Part shown: piece after piece, positions 1 to 14,744 of the stretch
Position numbering within the stretch: the stretch's first letter is position 1
Layout of the letters: each line of letters starts with the position of its first letter
Translations under genes and position numbers: made by a program
From: Chalara sp. BL73
Taxonomy: Eukaryota; Ascomycota; Leotiomycetes; Helotiales
NCBI GenBank assembly: GCA_918026815.1
Contig: CAKJVC010000147.1
Coordinates: 372,001-436,000 of the forward strand
Length of the DNA: 64,000 nucleotides
Direction: 5' to 3'
Notes under the pieces: model-generated
Seen by the model: only the letters and a program-made list of their open reading frames with translations
Databases searched by the model: none
Told to the model about the DNA's origin: nothing

Positions 1-406
1 GAATTGCATCTGTTTTTCCAATAGGAAATTCTATAATTTGAGAATATTCATGCATGACTTGGAAATAGAATATTCAGAGCTCCAAGATGCCAATCTTTAG
101 ACGACACGATCCAAGATACATCACGTCAAGCATAATATCCCAAAATCGCAGCCACTACAAATTTTGCTTCTCCTGGCATCATGGCCAGATCGCACTCTAC
201 AAGTTATCCTTAATGCCCCAGGTATGGTAATTGAGTGATAAAACCAGAAGAAGCCCTAATCACGTGCTTGCTACCTGAGTTGATTGCTTCAATCGGCTTA
301 GCGCTGCCGCGTTTGTGGGGCTCTAGGCTTTTATGTCGCGCCGTGAGATTATTTAGGCTTGCGATTTTCAACCTCAGCATTCACAACTTTTGAGCCATTC
401 ACCATC
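1..406. other. Left-edge non-coding sequence and CEF1 promoter
   Basis: No gene can be supported here. The stretch is AT-rich and ends at the start codon of the Cef1 gene, so its right part is presumably that gene's promoter and 5' leader. A gene entering from the left of the window could overlap it, but no spliced or open frame is convincing. Confidence 0.5.
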
Positions 407-2881
407 ATGCCTGTCGTTAAAGGAGGAGTTTGGACGAATATAGAAGATGAGGTACGTGCGAAATTATAGCCATTCTATAAATTATCTTTAAACCTGAAAG
501 CTAACTCATTGGATCAGATTCTCAAGGCGAGTGTCTCCAAATATGGACTCAATCAATGGGCTCGAGTCTCCTCCCTCCTTGCACGCAAAACACCGAAACA
601 ATGTAAAGCGCGGTGGAGCGAGTGGTTGGATCCGGGTATCAGAAAGATAGAATGGTCAAAGGAAGAAGATGAGAAGTTACTGCATCTAGCAAAGTTAATG
701 CCTACGCAATGGAGAACAATCGCGCCGCTAGTTGGCAGAACGGCAACGCAGTGTCTCGAACGCTACCAAAGGTTGCTAGATGAAGCGGAGCAAAGGGAGT
801 CTGGAGAGCTAGGACTTGGTGGACCAGACGGAGGGGAGAACAAAGCTCCCTCTGCAGATGATGTTCGTCGACTGCGCCCAGGAGAGGTTGACCCCGACCC
901 GGAATCAAAGCCTGCAAGGCCTGACACAGTGGATATGGATGAGGATGAGAAGGAGATGTTAAGTGAGGCTCGGGCTCGACTGGCGAATACACAGGGAAAG
1001 AAGGCTAAGCGGAAAGCCCGTGAGCGTCAGTTGGAGGAGTCTAGACGCATGGCAGCTCTGCAGAAGCGTCGTGAGCTCAAGAGCGCAGGTATCAATATCA
1101 AGGTCACCAACAAGAAGAAGGGTCAGATGGACTACAATGCCGACATCCCGTTTGAGAAGAAAGCGGCGCCTGGATTCTATGAAACCTCAGAAGAAATGCT
1201 TATGAATGAGAAAGAACGCGAGGCCTTCGACCCCCGGAAGCAACAGTTGGCCAATAAACGTAAAGGTGATGGCGAAGACGAGCACGAACGCAAGAAGCAG
1301 AAGAACGATAAGAATGCTCCATCTGCATCCTATCAAGCAGCGATTAAGGCGGGCCAGCTACAAAAGATCCGAGAGGCTGAGCAAAGTAGTAAGAGAAGAG
1401 CACTGGTTCTACCAGCACCTCAGGTTGGGGAAGGAGAGCTAGAAGAGATTGTGAAGATGGGAATGATTGGAGAAAGAGCCAACATTGCGGCAAGATCCAG
1501 CGAGAACGATGCGACTCGCGGATTGGTGAATACATATTCGACCATCAACAGTGGTGCGCCTATACGCACTCCTAGAGCCCCAGCTCAAGAAGATCATATT
1601 GCCAACGAGATTAGGAACATTCGGGCTCTTACTGAGACCAAATCATCATTGCTCGGTGGTGAAAATACTCCTTTGTATGAAGGAGCAGGCAGCACAGGTT
1701 TTGACGGCGTAACGCCACGGCGACAAGATATTCAGACACCAAATCCCATGGCCACTCCATTCCGCCAACCGGGTGTTGGTGCGACTCCGTTGCACGGTTC
1801 GGGAGCGACGCCAATGCGTACGCCTCGTGATAATTTTGCGCTCAACTCAGACAGCGGAATGTCCTTGGTAGGACAAACACCTAGAGATTTGAAACTGCGG
1901 GAGATCGCTGCAAAGCAACAATTGAAGCAAGGGCTAGCTTCTTTGCCTAAACCAAAGGATGTAGAATGGGAACTGGAATTACCCGAGGAGCAAGAAGAAT
2001 CTAAACTATCCGAAGTGGTTTCAGAGGAAGATGCGGAAATCAGAGACCAGCGAAACCGACAAATTAGAGAGGCCCAAGAGAAGCTTGACTTTGCACGACG
2101 GACCCAGGCTGTGCAGAGGGGTCTTCCACGACCCAGCGCGGTTGATGTTGATGCACTACTCAATGAAGTTTCTACTATTGAGGATCCCGTGGAAGCCGCA
2201 ATCAGAAAAGAGGCAGCTTTACTCGTAGCAAACGATGCTCTGAAATTCCCAGTCCCCGGCACCAAGGTCAAAGGGACAGCGAAACCTTTAGACAGTTTCG
2301 ACGATGAATCGCTAGCCAATGCGCGCCTGATGGTCCTGCAGCAGGTGCCAAGCGAACTCGCTGAGCAAGGATCCGACATATTTAAAACCGCTTGGGCAGA
2401 TGCACAAAGCTCTTCCTTACTCCCTTACCTAAGCGCCTACGATTCGGACGATGAAGTTGACGAGCGTCAATTGCTCGAAGATGCCTTTAATGTAAATATG
2501 CCATATTACTTTCGTCTCTATTACATACAATTGCTAACAAACAGACAGACAATCCAAGACTCCATTCTGTCCGCCGCAGAGAAAGGCAACAAACTCGAGA
2601 AGAAACTAGCTCTCCACCTAGGTGGCTACCAAAACCGTGCCAAAACCCTCCGCCAGAAAATTAGCGAAGCAAACGACGCCCTGGAGAAAGCAACATTCTC
2701 GCTGAACTCCTTCAAAACGCTTCAGATCTCGGAAGAGGCGGCTATCTCATCGAGGCTGGAGGCGCTGCGAGACGAGGTCGGGTATGTGAGCAAGAGGGAG
2801 CGCGAGGCGCAGGATCTTTATAGAGTTAGGCGGGAAGAACTCAATACGTTGGGGCAGGAGGGTACGAATGGGTATCACTAG
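407..2881 (+). CDS. CEF1: Pre-mRNA splicing factor Cef1/CDC5-like (NineTeen complex)
   Basis: Three exons, 407-451, 518-2491 and 2549-2881, give 783 aa. Two N-terminal Myb repeats are visible: the first starts GVWTNIEDE in exon 1 and runs into exon 2 ([13 protein letters not shown]), the second is about residues 55-105 ([11 protein letters not shown] to [11 protein letters not shown]). A Lys/Arg/Glu-rich middle, TP-rich segments ([18 protein letters not shown]) and a C-terminal coiled coil follow, the order known for CDC5L/Cef1. Family knowledge: a core NineTeen/Prp19 complex protein needed for spliceosome activation in the nucleus. The ATG at 407 is chosen because it restores the first Myb tryptophan; the frame open from 509 begins inside intron 1. 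The second intron (2492-2548, 57 bp) has no in-frame stop and looks like coding sequence unless its GTAAAT, GCTAAC and ACAG signals are recognised. Removing it gives EDAFN-TIQDSIL. Confidence 0.95.
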
Positions 2882-3807
2882 ATGAAAGGGGAAGATGTAG
2901 AATATGTAATGCTAGGGTATTAGGAAATGGGACAAGATTTACCACCTAAGCAGCGGCGTTTAACCTAAAGGCGTGATGTTGCCGATGTCGAAGGGTCTTT
3001 GGAGCCGGAGCCAGTGAAGATAGGGTTCCCATCAGTGGTAACCGGCACAGGCACCGGGGCAGAGAAGACAGGAAGCGCGAGGAAGATGGTTGCCGGAGCG
3101 AACGTGAAGAAGCGCATGGTGAATAGATGGCGTAGGCGCAGCAGAGATCGGCAAAGTATCACCGCGAGAATCTAGAGTTTTCCCTCCAAAAAACAAAGAG
3201 AAGCCAAAGTAATTTCTTGCGTTGTCTGAAGGGGAGAAAAATCATCCACGACACAGCAAACGCAGGGCCATCGCCCGTCCTATTTATCGCGCCCTTCGCT
3301 CCCCTCCTCTCCCCTAGAGAATGGGAAAGAAGGGTGGAAATTGAAAGCGGCACAGCTAGATCTAGGCACCCCATATCCAACGTCAATGACTCCCTTTTTT
3401 TCTTCTCGAACATCCTACCGTATTTTCTTTCTCTCTGCGGCGTCGACGCCAGGCAGACGAGCCGGTTGTTTGTATGTTCAGGGGGTGGGGGGGAGGCTCG
3501 GTGGTAGCGATGTAGGTATTCCCAAGGGGTTTTACGTAGGTAGCATTGGAACCTGCGAGGCTGCGAAGGTATGGGTATGTAAGCTATAGCGGGGATTGGA
3601 ATTTGGGGTGGCAGCAGCCGCCATAATGTGGGGACCTTGCTTGGGTGGTGTATTGGCGAGCACGCGGGCCCGCCGGGAAAGTGGAATCGCATCATTTTAC
3701 ATACACCATTTAGCATTTTTGCCTGCCCACCCGCCGTACCTGGCACTCTCCTTCCCACGTCAACCTCATACCGGCCACGGCAAACCGCCTTCCCCGTTTT
3801 GGAAACC
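2882..3807. other. Intergenic region between CEF1 and the thiol reductase gene
   Basis: Apart from the doubtful small minus-strand ORF at 2965-3117, nothing coding is supported. The right half is the presumed promoter of the GILT-type gene starting at 3808 and carries a G-run near 3481-3492 and pyrimidine-rich tracts. Long open frames on the minus strand here are GC-driven shadows. Confidence 0.5.
2965..3117 (-). CDS. Possible small secreted protein (50 aa)
   Basis: A 50-residue frame begins MRFFTFAPATIFLALP, which reads as a signal peptide with likely cleavage after VFSA. A Pro/Val/Thr-rich mature part (PVPVPVTTDG) and a Ser/Thr tail follow. It lies tail-to-tail with CEF1, 83 bp past its stop. 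No intron, domain or cysteine pattern is visible, and a frame this short can occur by chance in GC-rich sequence. The signal-peptide look is the only support. No function can be assigned; it could equally be 3' untranslated sequence. Confidence 0.3.
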   Translation of the reverse strand: MRFFTFAPATIFLALPVFSAPVPVPVTTDGNPIFTGSGSKDPSTSATSRL

Positions 3808-4781
3808 ATGGCGCCCATACCGAGCTTCAAGTTTGCGGCGGGGGATGAAAAGCTTCCATATGACGAGCGGGGCGCGGAGATCCCGCCTCCATCGGCGAGG
3901 AAACCAGCGCGGAAAACCAACCCTTTCGTCGCGGGGATATCGATGGCCGCCCTGCTCTACCTGATCTATGTCCTCCTTCCGGGCAGCGGCTGGGTATCCG
4001 CCCTCTCGTGCCATGCTGCCCCGGGCTTGCTTGCCGATGCGGGAGCGCAGGGAGGCCTTGGGACGCCGGGTGCCGTAAAGGGGGAAACGCAGGATATCTT
4101 GAAAGAAGGAGGAGCGGGAGCGGGAGAGGTTAGCAGGACCAAGGTCCCGCTCGAGGCGCACATCATGTCGAAATGTCCCGATGCGAGGGACTGCTTGAGG
4201 GACCTCGTCCTGCCCGTTATGCAGCGCGTGGTCGACAAGGTGGATTTCCGGCTGAGCTACATCGGCACGCCGACGGATAACGACGGCGTGTCTTGCATGC
4301 ATGGGCCGGAGGAGTGCATGGGGAATATTATCGAGCTGTGCGCCGCGCAGATCTAGTACGCTTCCCCCTTTCATCCTGCGTCCAAACGAGCGTGCTATGG
4401 GCGTTGCAAACATGTGCCGGTGCTAACATATCATTCGGCAGTCCCGATCCGAAGATCTACCTCGGCTTCACGAACTGCTTATCCAAAGACTACCCGTCCA
4501 TCCCGCAGCACTCACTGGTAGAGGACTGTGCCCTGGAGCACGCGATCGAGATCAAGAAGCTGGACGAGTGCGCGGTGCGAGACGACGGGGCGTACGCGAT
4601 GGGGTTGCTGCGGGATAGCGTGAGGAGGAGCAAGGATGCGGGCGTTACGAAGAGTTGTACGGTCAGACTGGACGAGGAGATCTACTGCATTAGGGATAAT
4701 GGGGAGTGGAAGGACTGTCCGAAAGGACCCGGCGTCAATGATTTGGTGCTTGCGGTGGAGAAGCTGTGGCAGGCCTCTTGA
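3808..4781 (+). CDS. GILT-family thiol reductase-like, type II membrane-anchored
   Basis: Two exons, 3808-4355 and 4442-4781, give 295 aa; the 86-bp intron has a GTACGC donor, TGCTAACAT branch site and GGCAG acceptor. An N-terminal cytosolic stretch of about 36 residues is followed by one membrane segment (about 37-58, AGISMAALLYLIYVLLPG), so the rest should lie in the lumen or outside the cell. From residue 114, PLEAHIMSKCPDARDC and the later GFTNC, EDCALEHA and CAVRDDGAYAMGLL fit the gamma-interferon-inducible lysosomal thiol reductase (GILT) family. Family knowledge: animal GILT reduces disulfides through a CXXC site. Here the equivalent cysteines, about 122 and 128, are spaced CX5C, as I recall for fungal members, so reductase activity is inferred rather than shown. 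The start is the ATG just before the basic, Pro-rich leader. Confidence 0.82.
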
Positions 4782-5378
4782 GAGGAGGTGAAAGGGGAGT
4801 GCATGGATTGGAGCGGGGGGTTGACAACTGGATGATAAATTGTATACCCATTGGCATTTCGCCTGCAACTTTAATCAATGATATTATGAGTGCGAGGTGT
4901 AGATGTGCTCTGCGATATGACAGCTGTTCAGCAGCCTTAGTCCAACATTTACGTTGAAAATCGAGAGTAGTAGAGGGAATTAACTAGCAGCACACGGCAT
5001 AGAGGAACCGGCAGGCTGGAAACATATCTCACGGCAGACGTAAGAAGTTGACAAGATCTATTACGAAGGGCCATATGTAGGCTACTAAAAATCAGCGCCG
5101 TGTTGACCACCACCCAAGAACAACGCCTTCTAAGAAGCGAAAGAAGTAACCTGTCATGATCTCGCATCATCCATCATCCGGCGTATCTGAAGAACCTCAT
5201 GCCACATATCTCTTCCTTGTCTCGTCTCTCCACGCTCATGATGTGCAGAGGGTTGATTCCCCTCTAGGCACCTGCTCCGCGATAGAGACGAGACCTTTCA
5301 TAACCACATATTTTGTTCAGAGCGGGCACTGGGTATCGTGAAGTATGAAATGCAAAATCTTTTCCATAATCAACTTGC
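4782..5378. other. Convergent 3' region between the GILT-like and PKC genes
   Basis: This holds the 3' untranslated ends of two genes transcribed toward each other. Short open frames on both strands show no conserved motif and are not called. Confidence 0.5.
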
Positions 5379-9127
<3,749 letters not shown>

Positions 9128-9664
9128 GGTCGCAATAGGGGGCGCGTCTCTACACGCCGCGATGTGGTGGTTTCTCTCTCTCTCTATGTTAAAAAATCGA
9201 GGAGTTTCCCCTCTGACGTTTTGTGGTTTGCAGGATAGAAAGTGGTTGAAGTGGGGTCAGGCTGTTGACGCCGCCCGGGTGCCGCGTTCTGGTTCAAACA
9301 AAGCAGGGAATAAGTGGCTACAGAAGCTGAGCTTCGATCGATCACGCATAAGAGGGTGGGATGGCGACACGGAGAATGTCGAGGATCACTGCTTGAGGTG
9401 TTTCGAAAGTAGTGTATTTAGACGTGGACGAGGAGGTGGTGGTGCTGCACCACACGTGCAGTACAGGGCAGCAAAAGTCGTCCTATTCCTTTTTTTTTCC
9501 CTTTTCGCTACCCTACCAGTTACGAGTGCCGTTGGGTCGGGACAGAGAAATGCCTTTTTTAGTTTCTGTTGGCTAGTGACCTGTGTTTGCACGCTCAGCC
9601 ACTGGTGACTTGCTGAAGCGAACGGGCCGAAAAGGATGTTGATGCTGGATGACGGTAAAGAGTT

Positions 9665-9689
9665 AAATCAAATCAAATCAAATCAAATC
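9665..9689. repeat. Pentanucleotide microsatellite (AAATC)x5
   Basis: Five perfect tandem copies of AAATC, 25 bp, in the long region upstream of PKC1. It is a likely length-polymorphic site; no function is implied. Confidence 0.95.
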
Positions 9690-9869
9690 ACATTACATCA
9701 ACAACAAAAGCAGAGCGGTGCAAAGGCAGAGAGAAATGTTGAGGTTGTCTTTGTCCCAGCCCCACGTGAATGTGGGATTTCAGGAATGGAACTTCAGCCC
9801 AGCCTTGAAAGAAAAAGAGCCTGTCGGGGATTTTTACTTGCCACACAGCAAATGCGAGAACGTTTTGCC

Positions 9870-9884
9870 TTTTTTTTTTTTTTT
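9870..9884. repeat. Homopolymer tract, 15 T
   Basis: A run of fifteen T residues upstream of PKC1. On the PKC1 strand it is a poly(A) tract; such tracts often mark nucleosome-poor promoter DNA, but nothing here proves that role. Confidence 0.9.
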
Positions 9885-10689
9885 AAGGAGCAGGAGGATT
9901 TATGATATGTTGCAATGAAGCTGCACGTACAAGCTCACGTAAAACACATGGTAAGGGTCAGGGTCATATTCCAATGTTCTGGCTTTCATGTTCTGTCATC
10001 AATTGAGGATGGATGGAGGGGCGACTCTTTTTTTCCCCCAATTTGCCTCCGCACAGCTGGGGTAGGAATTGAAGATTGCTTACATAGAGAGGGGTTGTTG
10101 ATTTGCTTTTGATTTGATACGAACTTCTGGCACGGGCTCCAAAGCAAAAGTCGTCATCACTCCACTCCAAAAGGAACTTCCCAGGCTTAGTTAGGCCTTG
10201 GCATCAAAATGTATTTCACAGCGAAAAAGTGAACACTGAGAGCATGGCTATGTTCGGATGCTCTTACCTCCGCCTTCCACAAATCTTACTCATTCGGTTC
10301 ATTACTGGTCAAGCCCGTCCAAGTCCAGCCGTACCCTTTTTTCAGCCATAGGTCAGGCCATCTCTCCCAGCCATCTGCCACTCTCTTCTTAGTGGTCCTT
10401 GAATCTGCATAAGGCTACTTATAGTTGTTGATAAGCACATGCGCAATTACTCATTCAAAGTAGAACGTATTGAATATGTTTCTCTCATCAAGTCAAATGC
10501 TAGCATTTCCTCTAAGATCGTACGTTGTATATGAAGTACACTCTTCTTGGATCATGATTGGATGACCGAAAGGGATCTACGCTACATGTTCGCCAACTCC
10601 GGCCGTTTTCCATGCAAAAAATACGAGAATATGCTAATCCCTTTTCAGGGGCAAGGAAGGGTCACTTGCTCAAAAACACTCTCTCCCCC

Positions 10690-12119
10690 CTATGAAGTAT
10701 ACTGCTTCTGGAGCAATTTGGCGATAGTCGTTAGTTGAATGTTGCTGGTTCCTTCGTAGATGGCACCAATCTTGCTATCCCTCCACATCTTCTCCGCAAT
10801 GCCCTCACGAACGAAACCCATGCCCCCCATCCACTCGACGCCGAGTCCACTCACTTTTCCAGCAACCTGTGAAGCATAAAGCTTCGCCATGGCTGCATCT
10901 CTGACGAAGTCCTCACCAGCCTCCTTCTTGCGTGCGGCATTGTACACCAATGCTCTTGCGGCGGTAAGTTCAACATATGCTTGCGCGATCTGGTGCTGCA
11001 TGCCCTGGAATTCGCCAACCAGCTTTCCAAATTGCTTACGATCATTCCACACGTACTTGACGGCATTCTCGAAAGCTCCCAGAGCAAGTCCAGTCATCTG
11101 AGCCGCAATACCAATTCTACCCTCGTTCAGTAGAGAAATGGCGTATTTGTATCCATGGCCCTCCTGGCCGAGGAGATTTTCCTTGGGTATTTCGACATCG
11201 TCGAATGTGAGGACGCACGTGCTGCTGGCTCTGATGCCAAGCTTCTTCTCCTTTTTGGCGATCTCAAATCCCTTCGTGCCCTTCTCTACAATGAACGCGC
11301 TGATTCCCTTGTATCCTAAGCTGGGGTCAAGAGTGGCGAACACGATGAAGAAGTCAGCCTCCATCGAGTTTGTAATCCACATCTTGCTACCGGAAATCTT
11401 GTAGCCAGAGTCGGTCTTGGTAGCCTTGGTAGCTAGAGCAAATGCATCTGAGCCGGAAATAGGCTCGGACAAGCAAAAGGAACCTGTACGAGTTAGCCAA
11501 GGCAGTTTCATTGCGTGAAAGTGATTCGCTTACCGACTGTGTTTGTAGCCAGCTTTGGCAGCCACTTCTTCTTGAGCTCCGAGCTACCATATTTTATGAC
11601 GGCAGTGTTTACCAAGGTATTGTGCACATCAACCATGACACTGACGCTAGGATCCACCCTAGCCAGCTCCTCGATGCCAACAATAGCCGCTGTGAAGTTC
11701 ATGCCCGCACCGCCATACTCTTCCGGAATCTCGACGCCCATTAACCCTTGCTCAAACAGCTGTTCCACAATGGCGGGATCCATCTTCTCGTTCTCGTCCA
11801 TCTCTCTCACTTTGGGTGCAATTACATCGTTGGCGAACTTGGACACAGACTCCGCCATCATTGCTTCGACTTCGGACATATGCGTGATGGGTGTGGGAGG
11901 GATATCGGTGATGTCAAAAGCTTCATTCCGCCGTGCTGCCGTCGCGGATAGTAACCTCGCGCTACAAAATCCGTTAGCATAAAGTTTCCACCTTCGCCAT
12001 TGAGAAGTTACCTACTGTTGATATATCCTCGTCGGCCCCGCAGCTCTGATTGCTGGTCGTGCTGTAGATGCTGCTGCCCTCCTCGCCACTGGGCGTAACG
12101 CGTTTACAATCGAAGACAT
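10690..12119 (-). CDS. Short/branched-chain acyl-CoA dehydrogenase, mitochondrial
   Basis: Exons 12119-12016, 11961-11534 and 11483-10690 give 441 aa. The N-terminus (MSSIVNALRPVARRAAAST, continuing ARLLSATAARR) is Arg/Ala/Ser-rich without acids, a mitochondrial presequence. The acyl-CoA dehydrogenase fold follows in standard order: N-terminal helical domain (EEYGGAGMNF), FAD/substrate signature (SFCLSEPISGSDAFAL), middle beta domain (LGIRASSTCVLTFDDVEIP) and C-terminal helices (LNEGRIGIAAQM, RKQFGKL, VEWMGGMGFV), ending with IYEGTSNIQL. The Glu in IYEG matches the usual catalytic base. The pattern resembles animal ACADSB more than medium- or long-chain enzymes. Inferred role: FAD-dependent oxidation of 2-methylbutyryl-CoA and similar esters in isoleucine breakdown, passing electrons to ETF in the matrix. 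Substrate range is inference from family resemblance. Confidence 0.94.
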
Positions 12120-13029
12120 CTTGAATCTATGAGGAAACAGAAAAACCCGCAAATGTTTGGAAAAAAAGACAGTTAAGCTGGTTATTCACGGGTAAGAAGA
12201 AAAAGATGTGCTGGGGTGTAAGCCTCTCCGTTCGCGGCTTGTGAATATGAGGGTCGGTTTGCGAAGGGATAAGTGATCCGGGCTTTGACCTCGGCTCAAT
12301 GCGGCAGCGAGGCTGAAGAGCCTTGTCCGGCATAGACAAGGGCACTTACTCGAATATTTGGCGTCATCCTCAACAACGAATGATATTTGTTCAAAGAGGC
12401 CACAGCCGTTCCAATACTATCACATGTCAGTGGAAAACATCAACGCCAAGTCGCCCACTATCACAGCAATGGCCTTACAATTGCTAGTCAAGCTTCTCAA
12501 ACTAAGCACCAAGAAAGAGGAGTCACTTGGAGATAGCTCTATTCCAAGGAATTCACAGTAAGCAATGCTGGGATTCGGGGGGAACCGAAATCTTTGTTTT
12601 GTTAAGCGAGAGAAAAGGGGGCTACACAAATCCTGATCTATCAGTACCCGCCAAGGTCTATTGTGCCACGCAAAAAGCAGGTCGAAGAGTTTCGGAGAGC
12701 TGCGTACTAATCTGCGACGTCAAAAGATTTTGATTGTGCCTCTTAAATATTACGTTGGGCAAATATGTTTCCTTTTCTGCTCCTGTCCCATTAACCATCA
12801 AGAATGAAAGTCTTGCGAGGTCTGCTATCCCTCGCCAAAAAATTGTCTTTTTCGTGTGATATTTTTTCTCCAAAACCTCGTGCTTCTAGCCTAGCCCTCA
12901 CTCTTGACATATTGCTCCTAGCTGCTAAGGCAAGGATCAGTCCCTTCAGCTCTGCCATGTTCATATTTCCGTGAGCACGAAATGTGCGTTTCCTAGATTG
13001 AAGAGAAAAAGGCAAATTCTTCAAGCCAT
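12120..13029. other. Upstream region of the acyl-CoA dehydrogenase gene and 3' end of the MFS gene
   Basis: About 0.9 kb between two genes that are both on the minus strand. It should contain the promoter and leader of the dehydrogenase gene (right of 12119) and, to the right, the 3' untranslated end of the transporter gene. No gene is supported in it. Confidence 0.5.
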
Positions 13030-14744
13030 CTACTCGGTCCTCTTTCTTCCACGAGGCAATGCAAACCAGCACACAGTCATGCAGGCAAAAAGCGCAATGG
13101 CAATGGGATGCAAAACAAACGCACCGGCCGCTTGAGCCAAAATACCCGTGGTGAAGGGAGCAACAGCGCCGCCCGAGCTGCCAAATGCACTAATAACGCT
13201 AAGGCCGCTGACCTGCTCCTTTCTCTTGATATCTTTGGTGAAGATCACCATCCCGCATGGGTAAACGGGACCCAATAACAGCCCAACTATGGCAAGAGCC
13301 ACGGCATCTCCGACGACGTTTGGAATTTGCCAGACCAGGAGCTCGAAGATGCCCGACCCGACGATCATCACATACACGAACGGCTTCTCGCCGACGCGGT
13401 GTGCGATAGGAGAGAGCAGGAATCGCCCGAGCGTGATGCCGCTCCAGAACCCAGCCGTGACATAGCCGACCGAAGATGGGTTTCCGTTGCGCGCTGAGAT
13501 CAGGAAGGAAATGACCCAGCCTGAGATGGAAACCTCGGCTCCCTGATAGGCAAAGATGAATAGCGCTCCTAAGATGACGACTTTGTTTTTGAATGCTTTC
13601 AGCATGTCCTCGAATTGGCTGGATACGCTTTGCGTATTGCCGCTCTGATCTTGCGGTGCAATTAAGGCTGCCGGGGTCTCGGCTTCGTAGTTCCAGAAAG
13701 ACCATACGCTGAATATCAGATTGAAAAAAGCTACGCCGAGAACAAGAAGGAAGTATCGACTCCATATCATTCCTATATCGTCCGGGATTAGCAAGACACA
13801 TGCGCCAGAGCGAAGAACAGTTCAAGTCCAGGCCGCTCATTGACAGGGACACATACCAGAAGACGCCATCGCATTCGAGATCAAAGGGCCGATGATACCG
13901 CCAACGCCGTAAGAACCGTGCACAATCCCAAGCATCCTCGTGGCGTTCTGGAGATTTGCGGCGAAGAAATTAGACAGAGCTAGGTTTAGCGCCAACCCTA
14001 GGCCGAGCAAGAGATACGACAATACGACTACCGGCCATGGCGGAGTGCATGCTATCGCGACGTAGCCGCTACAGATGAGCACATTAGCGATACCGAAGGT
14101 TTTGGCTCTGCCAACACGACTTCGGAGAGCCTCGACGAAGAACGCAGCGGAGATAAAGCCTAGAGCGGTAGTTACGAAAATGAGAGCTACAATAGCGTAT
14201 CCGATGTTATAGTGTCTGTGGCGTGTTAGTTACAGAGCGTTAGATGACTTGAATATTCATACTTCTCCACTGTTTATACAAAGTCAGTGATCGCCTTCTT
14301 ATGTATTCACAAAGTTGGAGTCCTGGAGAAAAGATAAACCAGATACTTACTATAAGGAATCAAGGTTCCCGGAGCGGAATCATTCAAGCCCCCAAGGAAC
14401 GCCATCAGGCTGACCGAAACCAGCCTGTACCTGTTCATAGGCGGGCTCGAGAAGCTCTGCATCGCCTCCACGGCATCCTGCCCATCGAGGACCGGGCTAG
14501 CAGGCCTGCTCATCTCCAGGTCATCCAGCTCGCCGGACGCAGAGTCCTCCCTTCGAACCCGAGGACGGTCGCTTTGGGTGGCATGCTGAACGTCTACAAG
14601 CTCAAACGCTTCCTGGCTCTGCGGCAGCGGAACGGAATGATACGTCCTGGGGAACGCCTTTTGCGGAGCCGCTGGCACGGAGCGAGGTTCGGCGTCGTTT
14701 GAAGCCGGTTGGATGTCGAACAAGGCGCCAAACTGCGATGCCAT
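13030..14744 (-). CDS. MFS transporter, fucose-permease/Bsc6-like, with a 7-nt microexon
   Basis: Exons 14744-14351, 14263-14269 (7 nt), 14215-13857 and 13772-13030 give 500 aa. An Asp/Ser/Pro-rich cytosolic N-terminus of about 110 residues precedes the membrane part. LMAFLGGLNDSAPGTLIPY, then MEK from the microexon, then HYNIGYAIVALIF match the first-loop region of fungal fucose-permease-like major facilitator proteins. Further helices include VVVLSYLLLGLGLALN, VILGALFIFAYQGAEVSI, GFWSGITLGRFLL and a C-terminal pair ending ALPRGRKRTE. Without the microexon the frame breaks and the conserved LIPYMEKHYNIGYA segment is lost. Family knowledge: plasma- or vacuolar-membrane secondary transporters resembling yeast Bsc6, substrate unknown. 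The gene stands alone, so context does not suggest a substrate. Confidence 0.9.
14263..14269 (-). other. 7-nt microexon of the MFS transporter gene
   Basis: On the minus strand the bases TGGAGAA are preceded by an ATAAACAG acceptor and followed by a GTATGAAT donor. Phase works exactly: exon 1 ends on codon position 1, the microexon adds seven bases, and exon 3 opens with ACACTATAAC to give Met-Glu-Lys-His-Tyr-Asn. The flanking introns are 81 bp (14270-14350) and 47 bp (14216-14262), the second with a CTAAC branch site. Confidence 0.85.

Larger units (their letters stand above)
9128..10689. promoter_or_regulatory. Long upstream region of PKC1
   Basis: About 1.56 kb separate the PKC1 start codon from the stop of the acyl-CoA dehydrogenase gene, both on the minus strand. 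The stretch is therefore mostly PKC1 promoter and 5' leader plus the dehydrogenase 3' end. It holds a CT run next to the start codon (about 9173-9186), a five-copy AAATC repeat and a 15-T tract. No supported gene is present; plus-strand frames here have no recognisable motifs. Confidence 0.5.

Noticed and set aside
509..517. Start of CEF1 at the first position of the long open frame
   Set aside because: That codon is TTG and lies inside intron 1; the ATG at 407 with a 66-bp intron restores the first Myb repeat.
1732..2379. 215-codon open frame on the minus strand inside CEF1
   Set aside because: Antisense shadow of a well-supported coding exon; Ser/Ala-rich with no motif.
3159..4413. Two long minus-strand frames (253 and 215 codons) over the GILT gene and its promoter
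   Set aside because: They arise from GC-rich coding sequence read antisense; no motif, and the plus strand has a clear spliced domain protein.
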